Source: Actinomycetes bacterium (lineage in GTDB: Bacteria; Actinomycetota; Thermoleophilia; Solirubrobacterales; Solirubrobacteraceae). From it: a stretch of 36,069 bases of DNA. How positions within the stretch are numbered: position 1 is the stretch's first letter; each line of letters begins with the position of its first letter. The position numbers were made by a program, and so were the translations under genes. The DNA lies in the NCBI GenBank assembly GCA_021846845.1, contig JAJZWB010000025.1, forward strand, positions 1 through 36,069, read 5' to 3'. Positions 14,022 through 22,114 of this stretch are shown here, piece by piece. The notes beneath the pieces were generated by a model. It was not told where the DNA came from, did not search any database, and saw only the letters and a program-made list of their open reading frames with translations.

Positions 14022-15115
14022 CGGGGCGGGGTCCGCGACAGCCGGATCGGGTTGCGCGTGAGCGCGACCGCCGTCCCGTCCGCCCGGGGGAGCTCCACGA
14101 TCGGCTCCAGGCCGAGCGAGCTCGCCAGGTCGAAGGCGCCCCTGAGGTCGTTGACCACGCCGGCCGGGACGCGCGCATCGGTAAGCAGCCGCGCCCAATC
14201 GCGTGCGGGGGCGGTCGCGAGTGAGCTGACGAGGGCGTCGCGCAGAGCCTCTCGATTGGCGACCCGCTCGCCGTTGGTCGCGAACCTGGGGTCGGCGGCC
14301 AGCTCGGGCGATCCGATGACCTCGCACAGCGCGCCGAACTGTCGGTCGTTCCCGACGGCGAGCACCAGCTCGCCGTCGGCGGTCTCATAGAGCTCGTAGG
14401 GAGAGATGCTGGGATGTGCGTTGCCGAGTCGCCCCGGCACCACGCCGGCGATCGTGTAGCCGGAGGCCTGGTTGACCAGCGCCGCGAGCAGCGACGAAAG
14501 CAGGTCGACCTCGATCCGCTGGCCCCGCCCGCTCACGTCACGCTCGCGCAGCGCGGCGAGGATGCCGACCGTGGCGAACAGTCCCGCGAGCACGTCGACG
14601 AGCGCTACTCCCACCTTCTGCGGCTCGCCATCGGGCGATCCGGTGATCGACATCAGGCCCCCGACGGCCTGCACGAGCAGGTCATAGCCGGGCAGCCGCG
14701 CGCCGGCGCCCGCGCCGAACCCGGTGATCGAGCAGTACACGAGCCCGGCGTTGCGCTCCCGCAGCGCCTCGTAGGCAAGCCCGAGCCCGTCCATCACGCC
14801 GGGGCGGAAGTTCTCCACCACCACGTCCGCCTCCTCGGCCAGCGCAAGCGCCCGGCCGGCCCCCTCAGGGCTCGTGAGGTCCAGCACCAGGCTGCGCTTG
14901 TTGCGGTTCACCGATTGGAAGTAGGTCGCCTCGCCGTGCGCGTCGCGCGGAGGCCCCCAGCCGCGGGTCTCGTCGCCGCCCCCGGGCCGCTCGACCTTGA
15001 TCACGTCCGCACCGAGGTCGCCCAGCATCATGGTCGCGAACGGCCCCGCCAGCACACGGGAGAAGTCCAGGATTCGCAGCCGCCCCAGCGGCGGCGCCCC
15101 GGGGCTCTCGAACAT
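13883..15115 (-). CDS. CaiB/BaiF (family III) CoA-transferase with repeat tail
   Basis: 410 residues. The N-terminus PLGRLRILDFSRVLAGPFATMMLGDLGADVIKVERPGGGDETRGW is the family III signature. FQSVNRNKRSLVLDL, VVVENFRPGVMDGLGL and ITGFGAGAGARLPGYDLLVQA with the catalytic Asp (PGYDLL) follow, as does the 'G-x-P-x-K-x-G-x-x-x-x-D' equivalent DGEPQKVGVALVDVLAG. These enzymes exchange CoA between acyl-CoA and carboxylates. From about residue 375 the tail is tandem PPSLPGWD units (four near copies), out of register with the family C-terminus. The same 24-bp repeats encode the gpx tail on the other strand. The ATG at 15115 starts exactly at the homology. Substrate unknown; the nearby acyl-CoA genes suggest CoA-ester catabolism. 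Confidence 0.93.
   Translation of the reverse strand: MFESPGAPPLGRLRILDFSRVLAGPFATMMLGDLGADVIKVERPGGGDETRGWGPPRDAHGEATYFQSVNRNKRSLVLDLTSPEGAGRALALAEEADVVVENFRPGVMDGLGLAYEALRERNAGLVYCSITGFGAGAGARLPGYDLLVQAVGGLMSITGSPDGEPQKVGVALVDVLAGLFATVGILAALRERDVSGRGQRIEVDLLSSLLAALVNQASGYTIAGVVPGRLGNAHPSISPYELYETADGELVLAVGNDRQFGALCEVIGSPELAADPRFATNGERVANREALRDALVSSLATAPARDWARLLTDARVPAGVVNDLRGAFDLASSLGLEPIVELPRADGTAVALTRNPIRLSRTPPRYRSAPPSLPGWDPPSLPGWDPPSLPGWDPPSLPAWDPPGWDPPSR
13892..14009. repeat. 24-bp tandem repeat coding on both strands
   Basis: Exact units of GGCGGATCCCAGCCGGGC+AGCGAC start at 13932, 13956 and 13980; degenerate copies lie at 13892-13931 and 14004. The plus strand reads GGSQPGSD (gpx tail), the minus strand PPSLPGWD (CoA-transferase tail). 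Confidence 0.97.
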
Positions 15116-15342
15116 GCCGCCATTGTCGTGGATGGGAGCCGCACGGGCGATCGGCGCCGCCCCCGATCGAGAGCCGGCGTCGGGCGCTGGCGGCCTCACC
15201 AACCCGGCGACTGCCGCGGGGAGGTGAGGATGGAGGCTCGGTGCCGGCGGCGGGGGTGGCCGGTTGTCGCCGGATCGCGTGATACCCGCGCAAGGAGCGA
15301 CAGATACCTGTAAGGGAACATACATCAAGTGCCGGGTCGCAC

Positions 15343-15371
15343 TTGCACGCGGTCGGCGGGCGCTGTACGCT
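15343..15371 (+). promoter_or_regulatory. Sigma70-type promoter of unknown transcript
   Basis: TTGCAC (15343-15348), 17-bp spacer, TACGCT (15366-15371). This is the best -35/-10 pair seen in the window. It points away from the CoA-transferase, toward the 3' end of trpB2, where no annotated plus-strand gene exists. Confidence 0.55.
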
Positions 15372-15648
15372 GCCCGCCCATGCCGTCGCCGCAGCGACGG
15401 TGGTAAGGCGCTCGAGGAGGAGCAACCCGATGTTGCGGCGCCGCGCCCGGGAACGTCCCGGGGCGGCGCGCCCGGGATCCCTGTTCGCTTTCCCGGGGCG
15501 GACGCGCCAGCTGCGCGCGTCCCGGCGCATGAGGTCACGCCCGCTTCCCGGGCCCCGGCGGATGGGCCCCGGTCGAGCCGGCGCAGCGATCAGGCCGGCT
15601 TCGCGGGCCCCGACGACGGGGCCCGGTCGAGCAGGCGGATCGGACGGT
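15372..15648 (+). other. Hairpin-rich transcribed gap: candidate small RNA or small ORF
   Basis: The gap 15116-15648 has no recognised gene. Its first 225 bp show nothing beyond the promoter above. Downstream of that promoter come a strong GAGGAGGAG Shine-Dalgarno-like run and an ATG at 15430, but that frame stays open to 16524 antisense to trpB2, so a normal small protein is doubtful. Between 15446 and 15624 there is a series of CCCGGG/GGGCCC hairpins: CCCGGGA-ACG-TCCCGGG (15446-15462), a 7-bp stem 15471-15497, a duplicated GGGCCCCGG (15550, 15564), and a perfect GGGCCCCG-ACGA-CGGGGCCC (15605-15624). The last stands 25 bp from the trpB2 stop and could end transcription from either side, though neither side has a T tract. 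Confidence 0.4.
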
Positions 15649-17010
15649 CTAGGTGAGCGCCGGAGCCTTGGGCAGGCCGGCGAGCGCGGCGTCGCGGTCG
15701 GCCTCGGAGAACTCCGGGTCCTCCAGGCTGCCGGCCAGGTAGGCGTCGTAGGCGCTGAGGTCGAAGTGGCCGTGACCGCACAGCCCGAACAGGATCACGC
15801 GCTCCTCGCCGGCCTCGCGCGCCGCCTCTGCCTCCTGGATCACCGCCCGGATCGCGTGCGCCGGCTCAGGCGCGGGAATCACGCCCTCGCTGCGCGCGAA
15901 GCGGATCGCCGCGTCGAACGTCTCGTTCTGACGGTAGGCACGTGCCTCCACCAGCCCCTGCTTGACCAGCGCGCAGACCAGCGGCGAGTCGCCGTGATAG
16001 CGCAGCCCGCCGGCGTGAACGGGTGGCGGGACGAAGTCGTGCCCGAGCGTGTACATCGGCATGAGGGGCGTCAGCCCGGCGGTGTCGCCGAAGTCGTATG
16101 CGTACACGCCGCGGGTGAGCGTCGGGCAGGCCGCCGGCTCGGCGGCGATGAAGCGCGTCGTCGCGCCGTCGCGGATGTTGCGACGCAGGAAGGGGAACGT
16201 CAGACCGCCGAAGTTGGAGCCGCCTCCCACGCAGGCGATGACGGTGTCCGGGTACTCGCCGGCCATCTCCATCTGCGCGAGAGCCTCCTGGCCGATCACG
16301 GTCTGGTGCAGCAGCACGTGGTTGAGAACCGACCCGAGCGCGTAGTTGGTGTCAGGGGACTGGGCGGCCACCTCGACCGCTTCCGAGATCGCGATTCCAA
16401 GCGACCCGGTGGTGTGATGGGCCTGCGCCCGGCCCGCGGCGGTGCGGTCAGACGGCGACCGGTGCACGGTCGCGCCCCAGGTCTGGATCATCGAGCGCCG
16501 GTAGGGCTTCTGGTCATAGCTTGAGCCGACCATCCACACCTCGCACTCGAGCCCGAAGAGCATGCAGGCGAACGCCAGCGAGGAGCCCCATTGGCCCGCG
16601 CCGGTCTCGGTCGTCAGCCGCCTGACACCGGCGACCGCGTTCTCGTAGGCCTGCGGGACCGCGGTGTTCGGCTTGTGCGACCCGGCCGGGGAGGTCCCCT
16701 CGTACTTGTAGTAGATGTGGGCCGGGGTGTCGAGCGCCTGCTCGAGCCGCCGCGCGCGGTGAAGGGGGGTCGGCCGCCACAGCCTGTAGGCGTCGCGGAC
16801 CGGCTCCGGAATCTCGATCAGCGGCTCGGTCGAGACCTCCTGCTCGATCAGCGCCATCGGGAAGATCGCCGCCAGATCGTCGGGGCCGGCGGGCTGGAGC
16901 GTGCCTGGGTGCAGCGGGGGAGGGCCGCCAGGGGGCAGGTCGGCCATCAGGTTGACCCAGTGGGTCGGTATGTCGCGCTCGCTCAGCGTGAACCTCACCG
17001 TGTCGCCCAT
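15649..17010 (-). CDS. TrpB2-type tryptophan synthase beta-like PLP enzyme
   Basis: 453 residues, matching the TrpB2 subfamily by length (TrpB1 is about 400) and sequence. The N-terminus YNL-like [11 protein letters not shown], then [15 protein letters not shown], is typical. [21 protein letters not shown] has the PLP lysine in [30 protein letters not shown] and [10 protein letters not shown] (PLP phosphate loop) follow, and PEPAHAI and [12 protein letters not shown] close the fold. TrpB converts L-Ser plus indole to L-Trp; TrpB2 forms usually act without TrpA or in indole salvage, and some accept phosphoserine. No trpA or other trp gene is nearby, consistent with an orphan TrpB2. The ATG at 17010 has AAGGAGA 12 bp upstream, and TAGAAT (17048-17053, minus strand) may be its -10. 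Confidence 0.93.
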   Translation of the reverse strand: MGDTVRFTLSERDIPTHWVNLMADLPPGGPPPLHPGTLQPAGPDDLAAIFPMALIEQEVSTEPLIEIPEPVRDAYRLWRPTPLHRARRLEQALDTPAHIYYKYEGTSPAGSHKPNTAVPQAYENAVAGVRRLTTETGAGQWGSSLAFACMLFGLECEVWMVGSSYDQKPYRRSMIQTWGATVHRSPSDRTAAGRAQAHHTTGSLGIAISEAVEVAAQSPDTNYALGSVLNHVLLHQTVIGQEALAQMEMAGEYPDTVIACVGGGSNFGGLTFPFLRRNIRDGATTRFIAAEPAACPTLTRGVYAYDFGDTAGLTPLMPMYTLGHDFVPPPVHAGGLRYHGDSPLVCALVKQGLVEARAYRQNETFDAAIRFARSEGVIPAPEPAHAIRAVIQEAEAAREAGEERVILFGLCGHGHFDLSAYDAYLAGSLEDPEFSEADRDAALAGLPKAPALT

Positions 17011-17214
17011 AGCTGTCGCCGCTCTCCTTGGTCTCGTTGGGGCCGCGATTCTAGGGGGCGCGGGCGAGCCGGGCGCGGTGGGCGGTGGGCCCGCGCCGCC
17101 GTGCGACACGATCGGCGCCAACGTCGAGACCGCTGCGCGCCCGGCGTTCGGCGAGGACCCGCCGAACGGGCCGCGAGGCGATAATCGGACCGCAAGCCGA
17201 CCGTTGCGCCGCCA

Positions 17215-18480
17215 GTGGACTTCTCGACACCTCCTGGAATATCCGATCTGCTCCGGCGGATCGACGCGTTCATCGACGCCGAGCTGCTCCCGCTGCAGGA
17301 GGCAAACCCCGACCTGTTCGACCACCGGCGTGAGTTCGCCCGCACCGACACCGAGCGCGGAGGCGTCCCGACGCAACGGTGGCACGAGCTGCTCTCGCAC
17401 GTGCGGCGGCTGGCGATCGACGCCGGCCTGTACCGCTATCCGTTCCCGCGAGAGCTCGGCGGCGAGGCCGGCTCGAGCCTGGCGATGGCGATGATCCGCG
17501 AGCACCTGGCTCGCCGCGGCCCGGGGCTGCACGCCGAGCTTTCGCACGAGGCCTCGATCGTCGCCAACGAGCCGCTGGTGCTCGTCCTGCACGAGTACGG
17601 GACCGATGAGCAGCGGCGCCGGTGGCTGGAGCCGCTCGTCGCCGGCGAGATCTCGATCGCGTTCGCGCTCACGGAGCCCGGCCACGGCAGCGACGCGACC
17701 TGGCTGGAGACCACCGGCCGGCGCGCCGACGACGGAGACGGCTGGATCCTGCACGGGGTCAAGCGCTTCATCACCGGCATCGACGTGGCGGCGGGCGTGC
17801 TCGTCTTCGCCCGGACCTCGGGCGAGGACGGCAGGGCGGAGGGGATCACGGCGTTCCTGGTGCCTCGCGACGCCCCCGGGCTCGAGGTGCCCTACTACCA
17901 CTGGGGCTTCAACATGCCGACCGATCATGGCGAGGTGACGCTCGACGGGGTGCGGGTCGGCGACGACGCGGTGGTGGGGCAGGTCGGGCATGGACTGGAC
18001 TGCGCGCAGCTGTTCGTGCACGAGAACCGGATCCGCCAGGCGGCGTCGTCGCTCGGCGCGGCCCGGTTCTGCATCGAGCGCAGCGTCGCCTATGCCCGTG
18101 AGCGGGTCGTCTTCGGTCGGCCGCTGGCCGAGCACCAGGGCATCCAGTGGCAGCTCGTGGAGCTGCACACGGAGGCTGAGCTGGTCGGCAACACGCTGTA
18201 CCGGACGGCCTGGGAGATGGACCGCCTCGGCGGGGCCTCCACCGCGGCCAAGGTGGCGGCCACCGAGCGCGTGTCGATGGTCAACCTCCGTGCCAACCGC
18301 CTGGCGTGCGAGGCGGCCGACCGGGCGATCCAGGTCCACGGCGGGATCGGCTACACGCGCGCGCTGCCGTTCGAGTACATCTACCGCCACCACCGCCGCT
18401 ATCGGATCACCGAGGGCTCCGACGAGCTGCAGCTGCGGCGGATCGCCGGGACGCTGTTCAGCCTGCGCCGCGGCGGCTGA
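17215..18480 (+). CDS. Acyl-CoA dehydrogenase
   Basis: 421-residue flavoprotein of the acyl-CoA dehydrogenase superfamily. [34 protein letters not shown] is the N-terminal helical block. [23 protein letters not shown] is the FAD/substrate motif, [21 protein letters not shown] the middle beta domain, and the C-terminal helices include [21 protein letters not shown] and [35 protein letters not shown]. The conserved RITEGSDE matches the 'R-I-x-x-G-x-x-E' end, with the Glu that serves as base in one subgroup. It oxidises an acyl-CoA to the enoyl-CoA, passing electrons to ETF. The sequence is closest in style to ACAD10/11-type and actinomycete FadE proteins. GTG start; a GATAAT box lies at 17180-17185. 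Convergent with the APH-kinase operon and overlapping its last gene by 23 bp. Confidence 0.92.
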   Translation: MDFSTPPGISDLLRRIDAFIDAELLPLQEANPDLFDHRREFARTDTERGGVPTQRWHELLSHVRRLAIDAGLYRYPFPRELGGEAGSSLAMAMIREHLARRGPGLHAELSHEASIVANEPLVLVLHEYGTDEQRRRWLEPLVAGEISIAFALTEPGHGSDATWLETTGRRADDGDGWILHGVKRFITGIDVAAGVLVFARTSGEDGRAEGITAFLVPRDAPGLEVPYYHWGFNMPTDHGEVTLDGVRVGDDAVVGQVGHGLDCAQLFVHENRIRQAASSLGAARFCIERSVAYARERVVFGRPLAEHQGIQWQLVELHTEAELVGNTLYRTAWEMDRLGGASTAAKVAATERVSMVNLRANRLACEAADRAIQVHGGIGYTRALPFEYIYRHHRRYRITEGSDELQLRRIAGTLFSLRRGG

Positions 18481-19648
18481 GGGCCGCCGAGCGCAGCTCC
18501 GACAGCCCCCGCCGCAACGCGGCCTCGGTCGTGAGGGCCGCGCGCTCCAGGCCCGGATCGGGTCGGCGGCCGCGGCGGCCGCGCTTGATCAGAGCCGCCA
18601 GCGCCGAGCCGAGCTTGTAGCGGGACGCGGCGACGAACCACGCCAGGTCGTCCGGCGGTTCCGACGCGCCGGTCGCCCGCAGGTACTCGTGCAGGAGCTC
18701 GCCGGCGGGCGGCATCGCCGCGCCGGCGGCCAGGTCCGCCGGGCCCCGCCGCGGCGCCCGCTCCATCACCGGGTCGGCGAACATCAGCAGCCATGCGAGG
18801 TCGTGCCGGCGGTCACCCAGCGTCCAGGTCTCCCAGTCGATGAGCGCCGCCGGGCGCCCGCCCTGGAACAGCAGGTTGCCGAGCCGGAAGTCGCCGTGCA
18901 CGACCACCGGGCGCGCTCCCGGCTCGGGCTCCGGGACCGACTCTCGGAGCGCCTCACGCAGCTCCGCCTCGCCGCCGCACAGCTCGGCGCCCACGGTCGC
19001 ATAGAGCGCGGTCCAGCGGTCCAGCTCCTCCCGCGCGGTCAGCGCCCGCTCGCCGGCGAAGGCCGGGAGCCAGGCGGCTTCGGGGGTTCCGGCCGGCGCG
19101 TCTCCGGGGTCCGCGGCGCGCGCGGCGGCTCCGGCGGGCCCGGCGATTCCCGCGCCCGCGGCGCGCGCGGCCGGGCCGCTCCGCCACGGGTCGACCGCGT
19201 GGAGCGCGGCGAGCGTTCGCGCCGCCGCGAGCGCGCGCGTGCGCACGAGCTCCGGCCCGGGAGCGTCTGCGGCGGCGTCCCAGCGAGGCTCGTAGGAGTC
19301 GCCGTCGACGTGCTCCATCACGAACAGCGGCGGCATGCCCGCATCGGCTGCCAGCACGCGGGGCACGGGAACGCCGGGTGCGCCGTGCAGCGCCACGAGC
19401 GCGCGCGCCTGGCGCAGGACATCGCGGTTGCGAACCGGTTCCAGGCCGGGCGGCGCGACCTTGACCACCACCCGCCGGCGGTCCTGCGCAGGGCGCTCGA
19501 TCGCGGCGGCGAACGTCAGGCTGGAGATCCCGCCCGGCAGCGGCTGGAGATGCCCCAGCTCCACGGCGGGCCAGCGCTCCCGCAGCGCCCGCTCGGCCCG
19601 GTCGCGCAGCCGCGCCCGCAGCTCGACGTCAGCGTCCGTTGCCGTCAC
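18458..19648 (-). CDS. APH-fold phosphotransferase (ACAD10/11- and LvaA-like kinase)
   Basis: 396 residues with the aminoglycoside phosphotransferase/choline kinase fold. The start has the nucleotide loop [14 protein letters not shown] and the lysine strand [23 protein letters not shown] is the hinge, [15 protein letters not shown] the catalytic loop (Asp in HGD, Asn in GN), and [22 protein letters not shown] the metal-binding DxD-like segment. In many bacteria such kinases sit with acyl-CoA dehydrogenases and phosphorylate 4-hydroxyacyl-CoA (LvaA; ACAD10/11 N-domain), not antibiotics. A 30-residue Ala/Gly/Pro insert (about 165-200) is low-complexity. The GTG start overlaps the SDR stop as GTGA, so it is the third gene of the SDR-SDR-kinase operon. 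Antibiotic resistance is unlikely. Confidence 0.85.
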   Translation of the reverse strand: MTATDADVELRARLRDRAERALRERWPAVELGHLQPLPGGISSLTFAAAIERPAQDRRRVVVKVAPPGLEPVRNRDVLRQARALVALHGAPGVPVPRVLAADAGMPPLFVMEHVDGDSYEPRWDAAADAPGPELVRTRALAAARTLAALHAVDPWRSGPAARAAGAGIAGPAGAAARAADPGDAPAGTPEAAWLPAFAGERALTAREELDRWTALYATVGAELCGGEAELREALRESVPEPEPGARPVVVHGDFRLGNLLFQGGRPAALIDWETWTLGDRRHDLAWLLMFADPVMERAPRRGPADLAAGAAMPPAGELLHEYLRATGASEPPDDLAWFVAASRYKLGSALAALIKRGRRGRRPDPGLERAALTTEAALRRGLSELRSAALSRRGAG

Positions 19649-20385
19649 GCCGGCGGCCGGCGAGCCTCGCGGTCCCGCACGACGCTGCGCGTGACCGACA
19701 GCGAGTTGAGCGTCAGGCCACCGTCGATCACCAGCTCCTGCCCGGTGACGCTGCCCGCCGCCTCGGAGGACAGGTAGGCGACCGCCTCGGCGATCTCGGC
19801 GGTCCCGACGAGCCGTCCGGTCGGCACGCGCTCGAGCCACGCATCGACGATCTCCGGCGGCATCGCGCGCACCCCATCGGAGCCGACCAGCCCCGGCAGG
19901 ATCGCGTTCGCGGTGATCCCGAGCGCCGCGTTCTCGGCCGCGACCGTCTTGACCATCCCCAGCAGGCCGGCCTTGCTCGCGGCGTAGGCCACCTGGGCCG
20001 GCATCCCGAAGCGGGCGGCGAAGCTGGAGATCACGACGATCCGCCCGAACCGCCGCTCGCGCATCCCGCCCAGGCAGGCCTGCACGACACGGAAGCTGCC
20101 GGTCAGGTTCACCGCCAGGTCCCGCTCCCACCGATCAGGCGCGAGCGTGTGGGCGGACCCGACGATCGTCGGCAGCCCGGCGTTTGAGACGAGCACATCG
20201 ACATCTTCCAGCGGTGGAAGCTCGGCGCTCGTGAGGTCGACCTGGTAGGTGCAGCCGGGAGCGAGATCGAGCGTCTCGACCTCCAGGCCGGCGGCCTGAA
20301 GCCGCGTCGCGATCGCGGCGCCGATCCCTCCGGGCGCCGCCGCGCCCGTGACCAGGGCCCTGCGCGGTGGCCCCTCGCCGCCCAC
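19645..20385 (-). CDS. SDR-family oxidoreductase
   Basis: 246-residue Rossmann-fold short-chain dehydrogenase. The cofactor loop is VTGAAAPGGIGAAIA, slightly expanded relative to TGxxxGIG. VLVSNAG, then VVISSFAARFG with the catalytic Ser and YAASKAG with the Tyr-x-x-x-Lys, give the catalytic set. The C-terminus ends SVTGQELVIDGGLTLNSL, the usual tetramer strand plus 15 residues. After the second strand the acidic residue in ETLDLA suggests NAD+ preference. GTG start. It lies 8 bp after the BadH-like SDR and overlaps the kinase GTG, forming a tight operon. Substrate likely a hydroxyacyl-CoA by context. Confidence 0.9.
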   Translation of the reverse strand: MGGEGPPRRALVTGAAAPGGIGAAIATRLQAAGLEVETLDLAPGCTYQVDLTSAELPPLEDVDVLVSNAGLPTIVGSAHTLAPDRWERDLAVNLTGSFRVVQACLGGMRERRFGRIVVISSFAARFGMPAQVAYAASKAGLLGMVKTVAAENAALGITANAILPGLVGSDGVRAMPPEIVDAWLERVPTGRLVGTAEIAEAVAYLSSEAAGSVTGQELVIDGGLTLNSLSVTRSVVRDREARRPPA

Positions 20386-20393
20386 CGAGCCGG

Positions 20394-21173
20394 TCAGGCC
20401 ATCGTCAGGCCGCCGCTGACAGACAGCGTCTGGCCGGTGATGTAACCGGACTCCTCGGAGGCGAAGAAGCGGACCGCCGCGGCGATGTCCTCCGGCCGAC
20501 CGAGCCGCTTCATCGGCACAGCGCGGGCCAGGCGCTCGAGCACCTTGTCGGCGTCAGGGTGCGCGTGCGCGACATCGCGCAGCATCTCGGTGTCGGTCGG
20601 TCCGGGGCAGACCACGTTGGCGGTGACGCCGAGTCGAGCCGTCTCCCGTGCGAGCGTCTTGGTGAACGAGATGATCGCTCCCTTGGCGCCTGCGTAGACG
20701 GACTCCAGCGACGATCCGACCCTGCCGGCGTCGGAGCTGATGTTCACGACCCGTCCCCAGCCGCGCTCGATCATCGACGGCAGCAGCGCGTGGGTGAGCC
20801 GCAGGCCGCCCTTGAAGTTGATCTCCAGGACCTCCTGCCAGAACTGCTCGTCGGAGTCCACGAACGGCTTGAGCTCGTCCCAGCCGGCGACGTTGACGAG
20901 CACGTCGACCTCGCCGAGCTCGTGGCGGACGAGCTCGGCTCCGGCCAGCACGCTGTCGGGCTCCCTGACGTCCATCTCGATCGCCAGCGCCCGCCCGCCG
21001 GCCTCCTCGATTCCGCGCGCGTTGGACCGCGCCTGGTCGTAGCGAATGTCGCAGATCGCGGTCGGCATCCCGTCACGCGCGAGGGTGCGCGCGATCTCGG
21101 CGCCGATTCCGCGCGCGCCGCCGGTTACGAGCGCTATCCGGGTCGGACGTGTCGTTGTCACGCCGCGGCACAT
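20394..21173 (-). CDS. SDR, 2-hydroxycyclohexanecarboxyl-CoA dehydrogenase (BadH)-like
   Basis: 259 residues. TGGARGIG is the cofactor loop, NVAGWDELKPF the NAG block, and NISSDAGRVGSS plus VYAGAKGAIISFTKTLARE carry Ser, Tyr and Lys. VCPGPTDTEML and YITGQTLSVSGGLTMA finish the protein. The run WDELKPF...NISSDAGRVGSS...ANVVCPGPTDT is more like BadH (2-hydroxycyclohexanecarboxyl-CoA dehydrogenase of anaerobic benzoate degradation) than FabG, from memory of that family. It may act on a cyclic or branched 3-hydroxyacyl-CoA. First gene of the SDR-SDR-kinase operon. The ATG at 21173 is used; a GTG at 21161 in frame is an alternative. No Shine-Dalgarno is evident. Confidence 0.88.
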   Translation of the reverse strand: MCRGVTTTRPTRIALVTGGARGIGAEIARTLARDGMPTAICDIRYDQARSNARGIEEAGGRALAIEMDVREPDSVLAGAELVRHELGEVDVLVNVAGWDELKPFVDSDEQFWQEVLEINFKGGLRLTHALLPSMIERGWGRVVNISSDAGRVGSSLESVYAGAKGAIISFTKTLARETARLGVTANVVCPGPTDTEMLRDVAHAHPDADKVLERLARAVPMKRLGRPEDIAAAVRFFASEESGYITGQTLSVSGGLTMA

Positions 21174-21239
21174 TACCCCGAGCCGGCCGGGCAGCGGTAC
21201 CCCCCGATCGTGGGTAGATTCGCCCGCGGCCGGCGCCGC

Positions 21240-21339
21240 AGCGCCGCCGGCGGGGCGGGATCGGCGCGATGGCTCGCTGAGTCACGGTCCCAGGGTGATC
21301 GCCGCCGGAGCGCCGCTGGCGGGGCGGGATCGGCTTGAT
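21240..21339. repeat. 31-bp imperfect direct repeat, 69-bp period
   Basis: Copies at 21240-21270 and 21309-21339, sharing GGCGGGGCGGGATCGGC and flanking GCGCCG. They lie in the gap upstream of the sulfite-oxidase-like gene, within about 50 bp of its start. No coding role is apparent. Confidence 0.8.
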
Positions 21340-21375
21340 CGCCGGCCGGACCGGGCCCCGCGGCCCCTCGCCGGG

Positions 21376-21381
21376 CAAAAT
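21376..21381 (+). promoter_or_regulatory. Possible -10 box of the molybdoprotein gene
   Basis: CAAAAT, 6 bp before the ATG at 21388. It is a weak match but has the same spacing as other genes in the window. Confidence 0.3.
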
Positions 21382-21387
21382 GTGCGG

Positions 21388-22056
21388 ATGGCGATCACAC
21401 CCAGGTTCTTCGGCGAGCGCGGACGGCGGCGCGCCGCGTCGCTCGGGATCGAGGCCGATCGGCTTCCGCCCGGGCAGTCGCCGACCGTCAAGTGGCCGGT
21501 GCTGAGCCTCGGCCCGACGCCGCGGGTGAGCGCGGAGCAGTGGATCCTGTCGATCGACGGCGCGGTCCGCGAGCCCTATGTGCTCGACTGGGAGGCGTTC
21601 ACCGCGGTCGCGCGGACGGAGTGGGAGGGCGACATCCACTGCGTGACCCGCTGGTCCAAGTTCGGTATGCGCTGGCGCGGTGCCTCGGTGCGCGAGCTGA
21701 TCGAGCGAGCGGGCCCGCTGCCGTCGGCCGGCCACCTGCTGGCGCACTGTCACGGCGGCTACACGACCAACATGCCGCTCTCGGACGTGCTCGAGCACCC
21801 GGCGCTGATCGCCCATGAGGCCGACGACGCGCCGCTGGAGCCCGATCACGGCGGCCCCGCCCGCCTGCTGGTGCCGCACCTGTACCTGTGGAAGTCGGCC
21901 AAGTGGATCCGCCGCCTGGAGCTGCTGGAGCAGGATGAGCTCGGCTTCTGGGAGCGCAACGGCTACCACCACCGCGGCGACCCGTGGCGGGAGGAGCGCT
22001 ACAGCGTCGACGAGTACGTCGCGCGCGCCGTGCGGCGGCGCGCGCGCGGCGCCTGA
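21388..22056 (+). CDS. Sulfite oxidase-like molybdopterin oxidoreductase
   Basis: 222 residues with the SUOX Moco-binding fold. WPVLSLGPTPRVSAEQWILSIDGAV is the family N-terminus. DIHCVTRWSKFGMRWRGASVRELI carries the Cys that ligates Mo (HCVTRWS). AHCHGGYTTNMPLSDVL and the substrate-side GGPARLLVPHLYLWKSAKWIRRLEL are family blocks. It is the YuiH-like, soluble single-domain form without haem or a dimerisation domain. There is no twin-arginine signal: the protein starts MAITPRFFGERGRRR, so a cytoplasmic location is likely unless RGRRRAAS is a poor Tat signal. Physiological substrate is unknown for this subgroup. GTG at 21382 is an alternative start. No moa or mob genes are in the window. Confidence 0.92.
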   Translation: MAITPRFFGERGRRRAASLGIEADRLPPGQSPTVKWPVLSLGPTPRVSAEQWILSIDGAVREPYVLDWEAFTAVARTEWEGDIHCVTRWSKFGMRWRGASVRELIERAGPLPSAGHLLAHCHGGYTTNMPLSDVLEHPALIAHEADDAPLEPDHGGPARLLVPHLYLWKSAKWIRRLELLEQDELGFWERNGYHHRGDPWREERYSVDEYVARAVRRRARGA

Positions 22057-22114
22057 GACCAGACGGCGTCCCGGCGCGGGCTCCGGCCTCCCGCGCGCCG
22101 GCGGGGCGGCGGCT

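Noticed and set aside
15430-16524. Small-protein start with a strong Shine-Dalgarno running antisense through trpB2
   Set aside because: The frame does not stop before deep inside trpB2 and lacks recognisable structure, so I report the region only as a candidate RNA or ORF.
17011-18393. Upstream extension of the TrpB2 frame
   Set aside because: The extension is antisense to the acyl-CoA dehydrogenase and lacks homology; the TrpB2 family start is at 17010.
18458-19648. Antibiotic-resistance phosphotransferase
   Set aside because: The fold is shared with many kinases, and the operon context (SDRs, acyl-CoA dehydrogenase) favours acyl-CoA metabolism.
19649-20131. Upstream extension of the kinase frame
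   Set aside because: It overlaps the SDR gene out of frame and reads as basic low-complexity sequence; the GTG at 19648 overlaps the SDR stop as GTGA.
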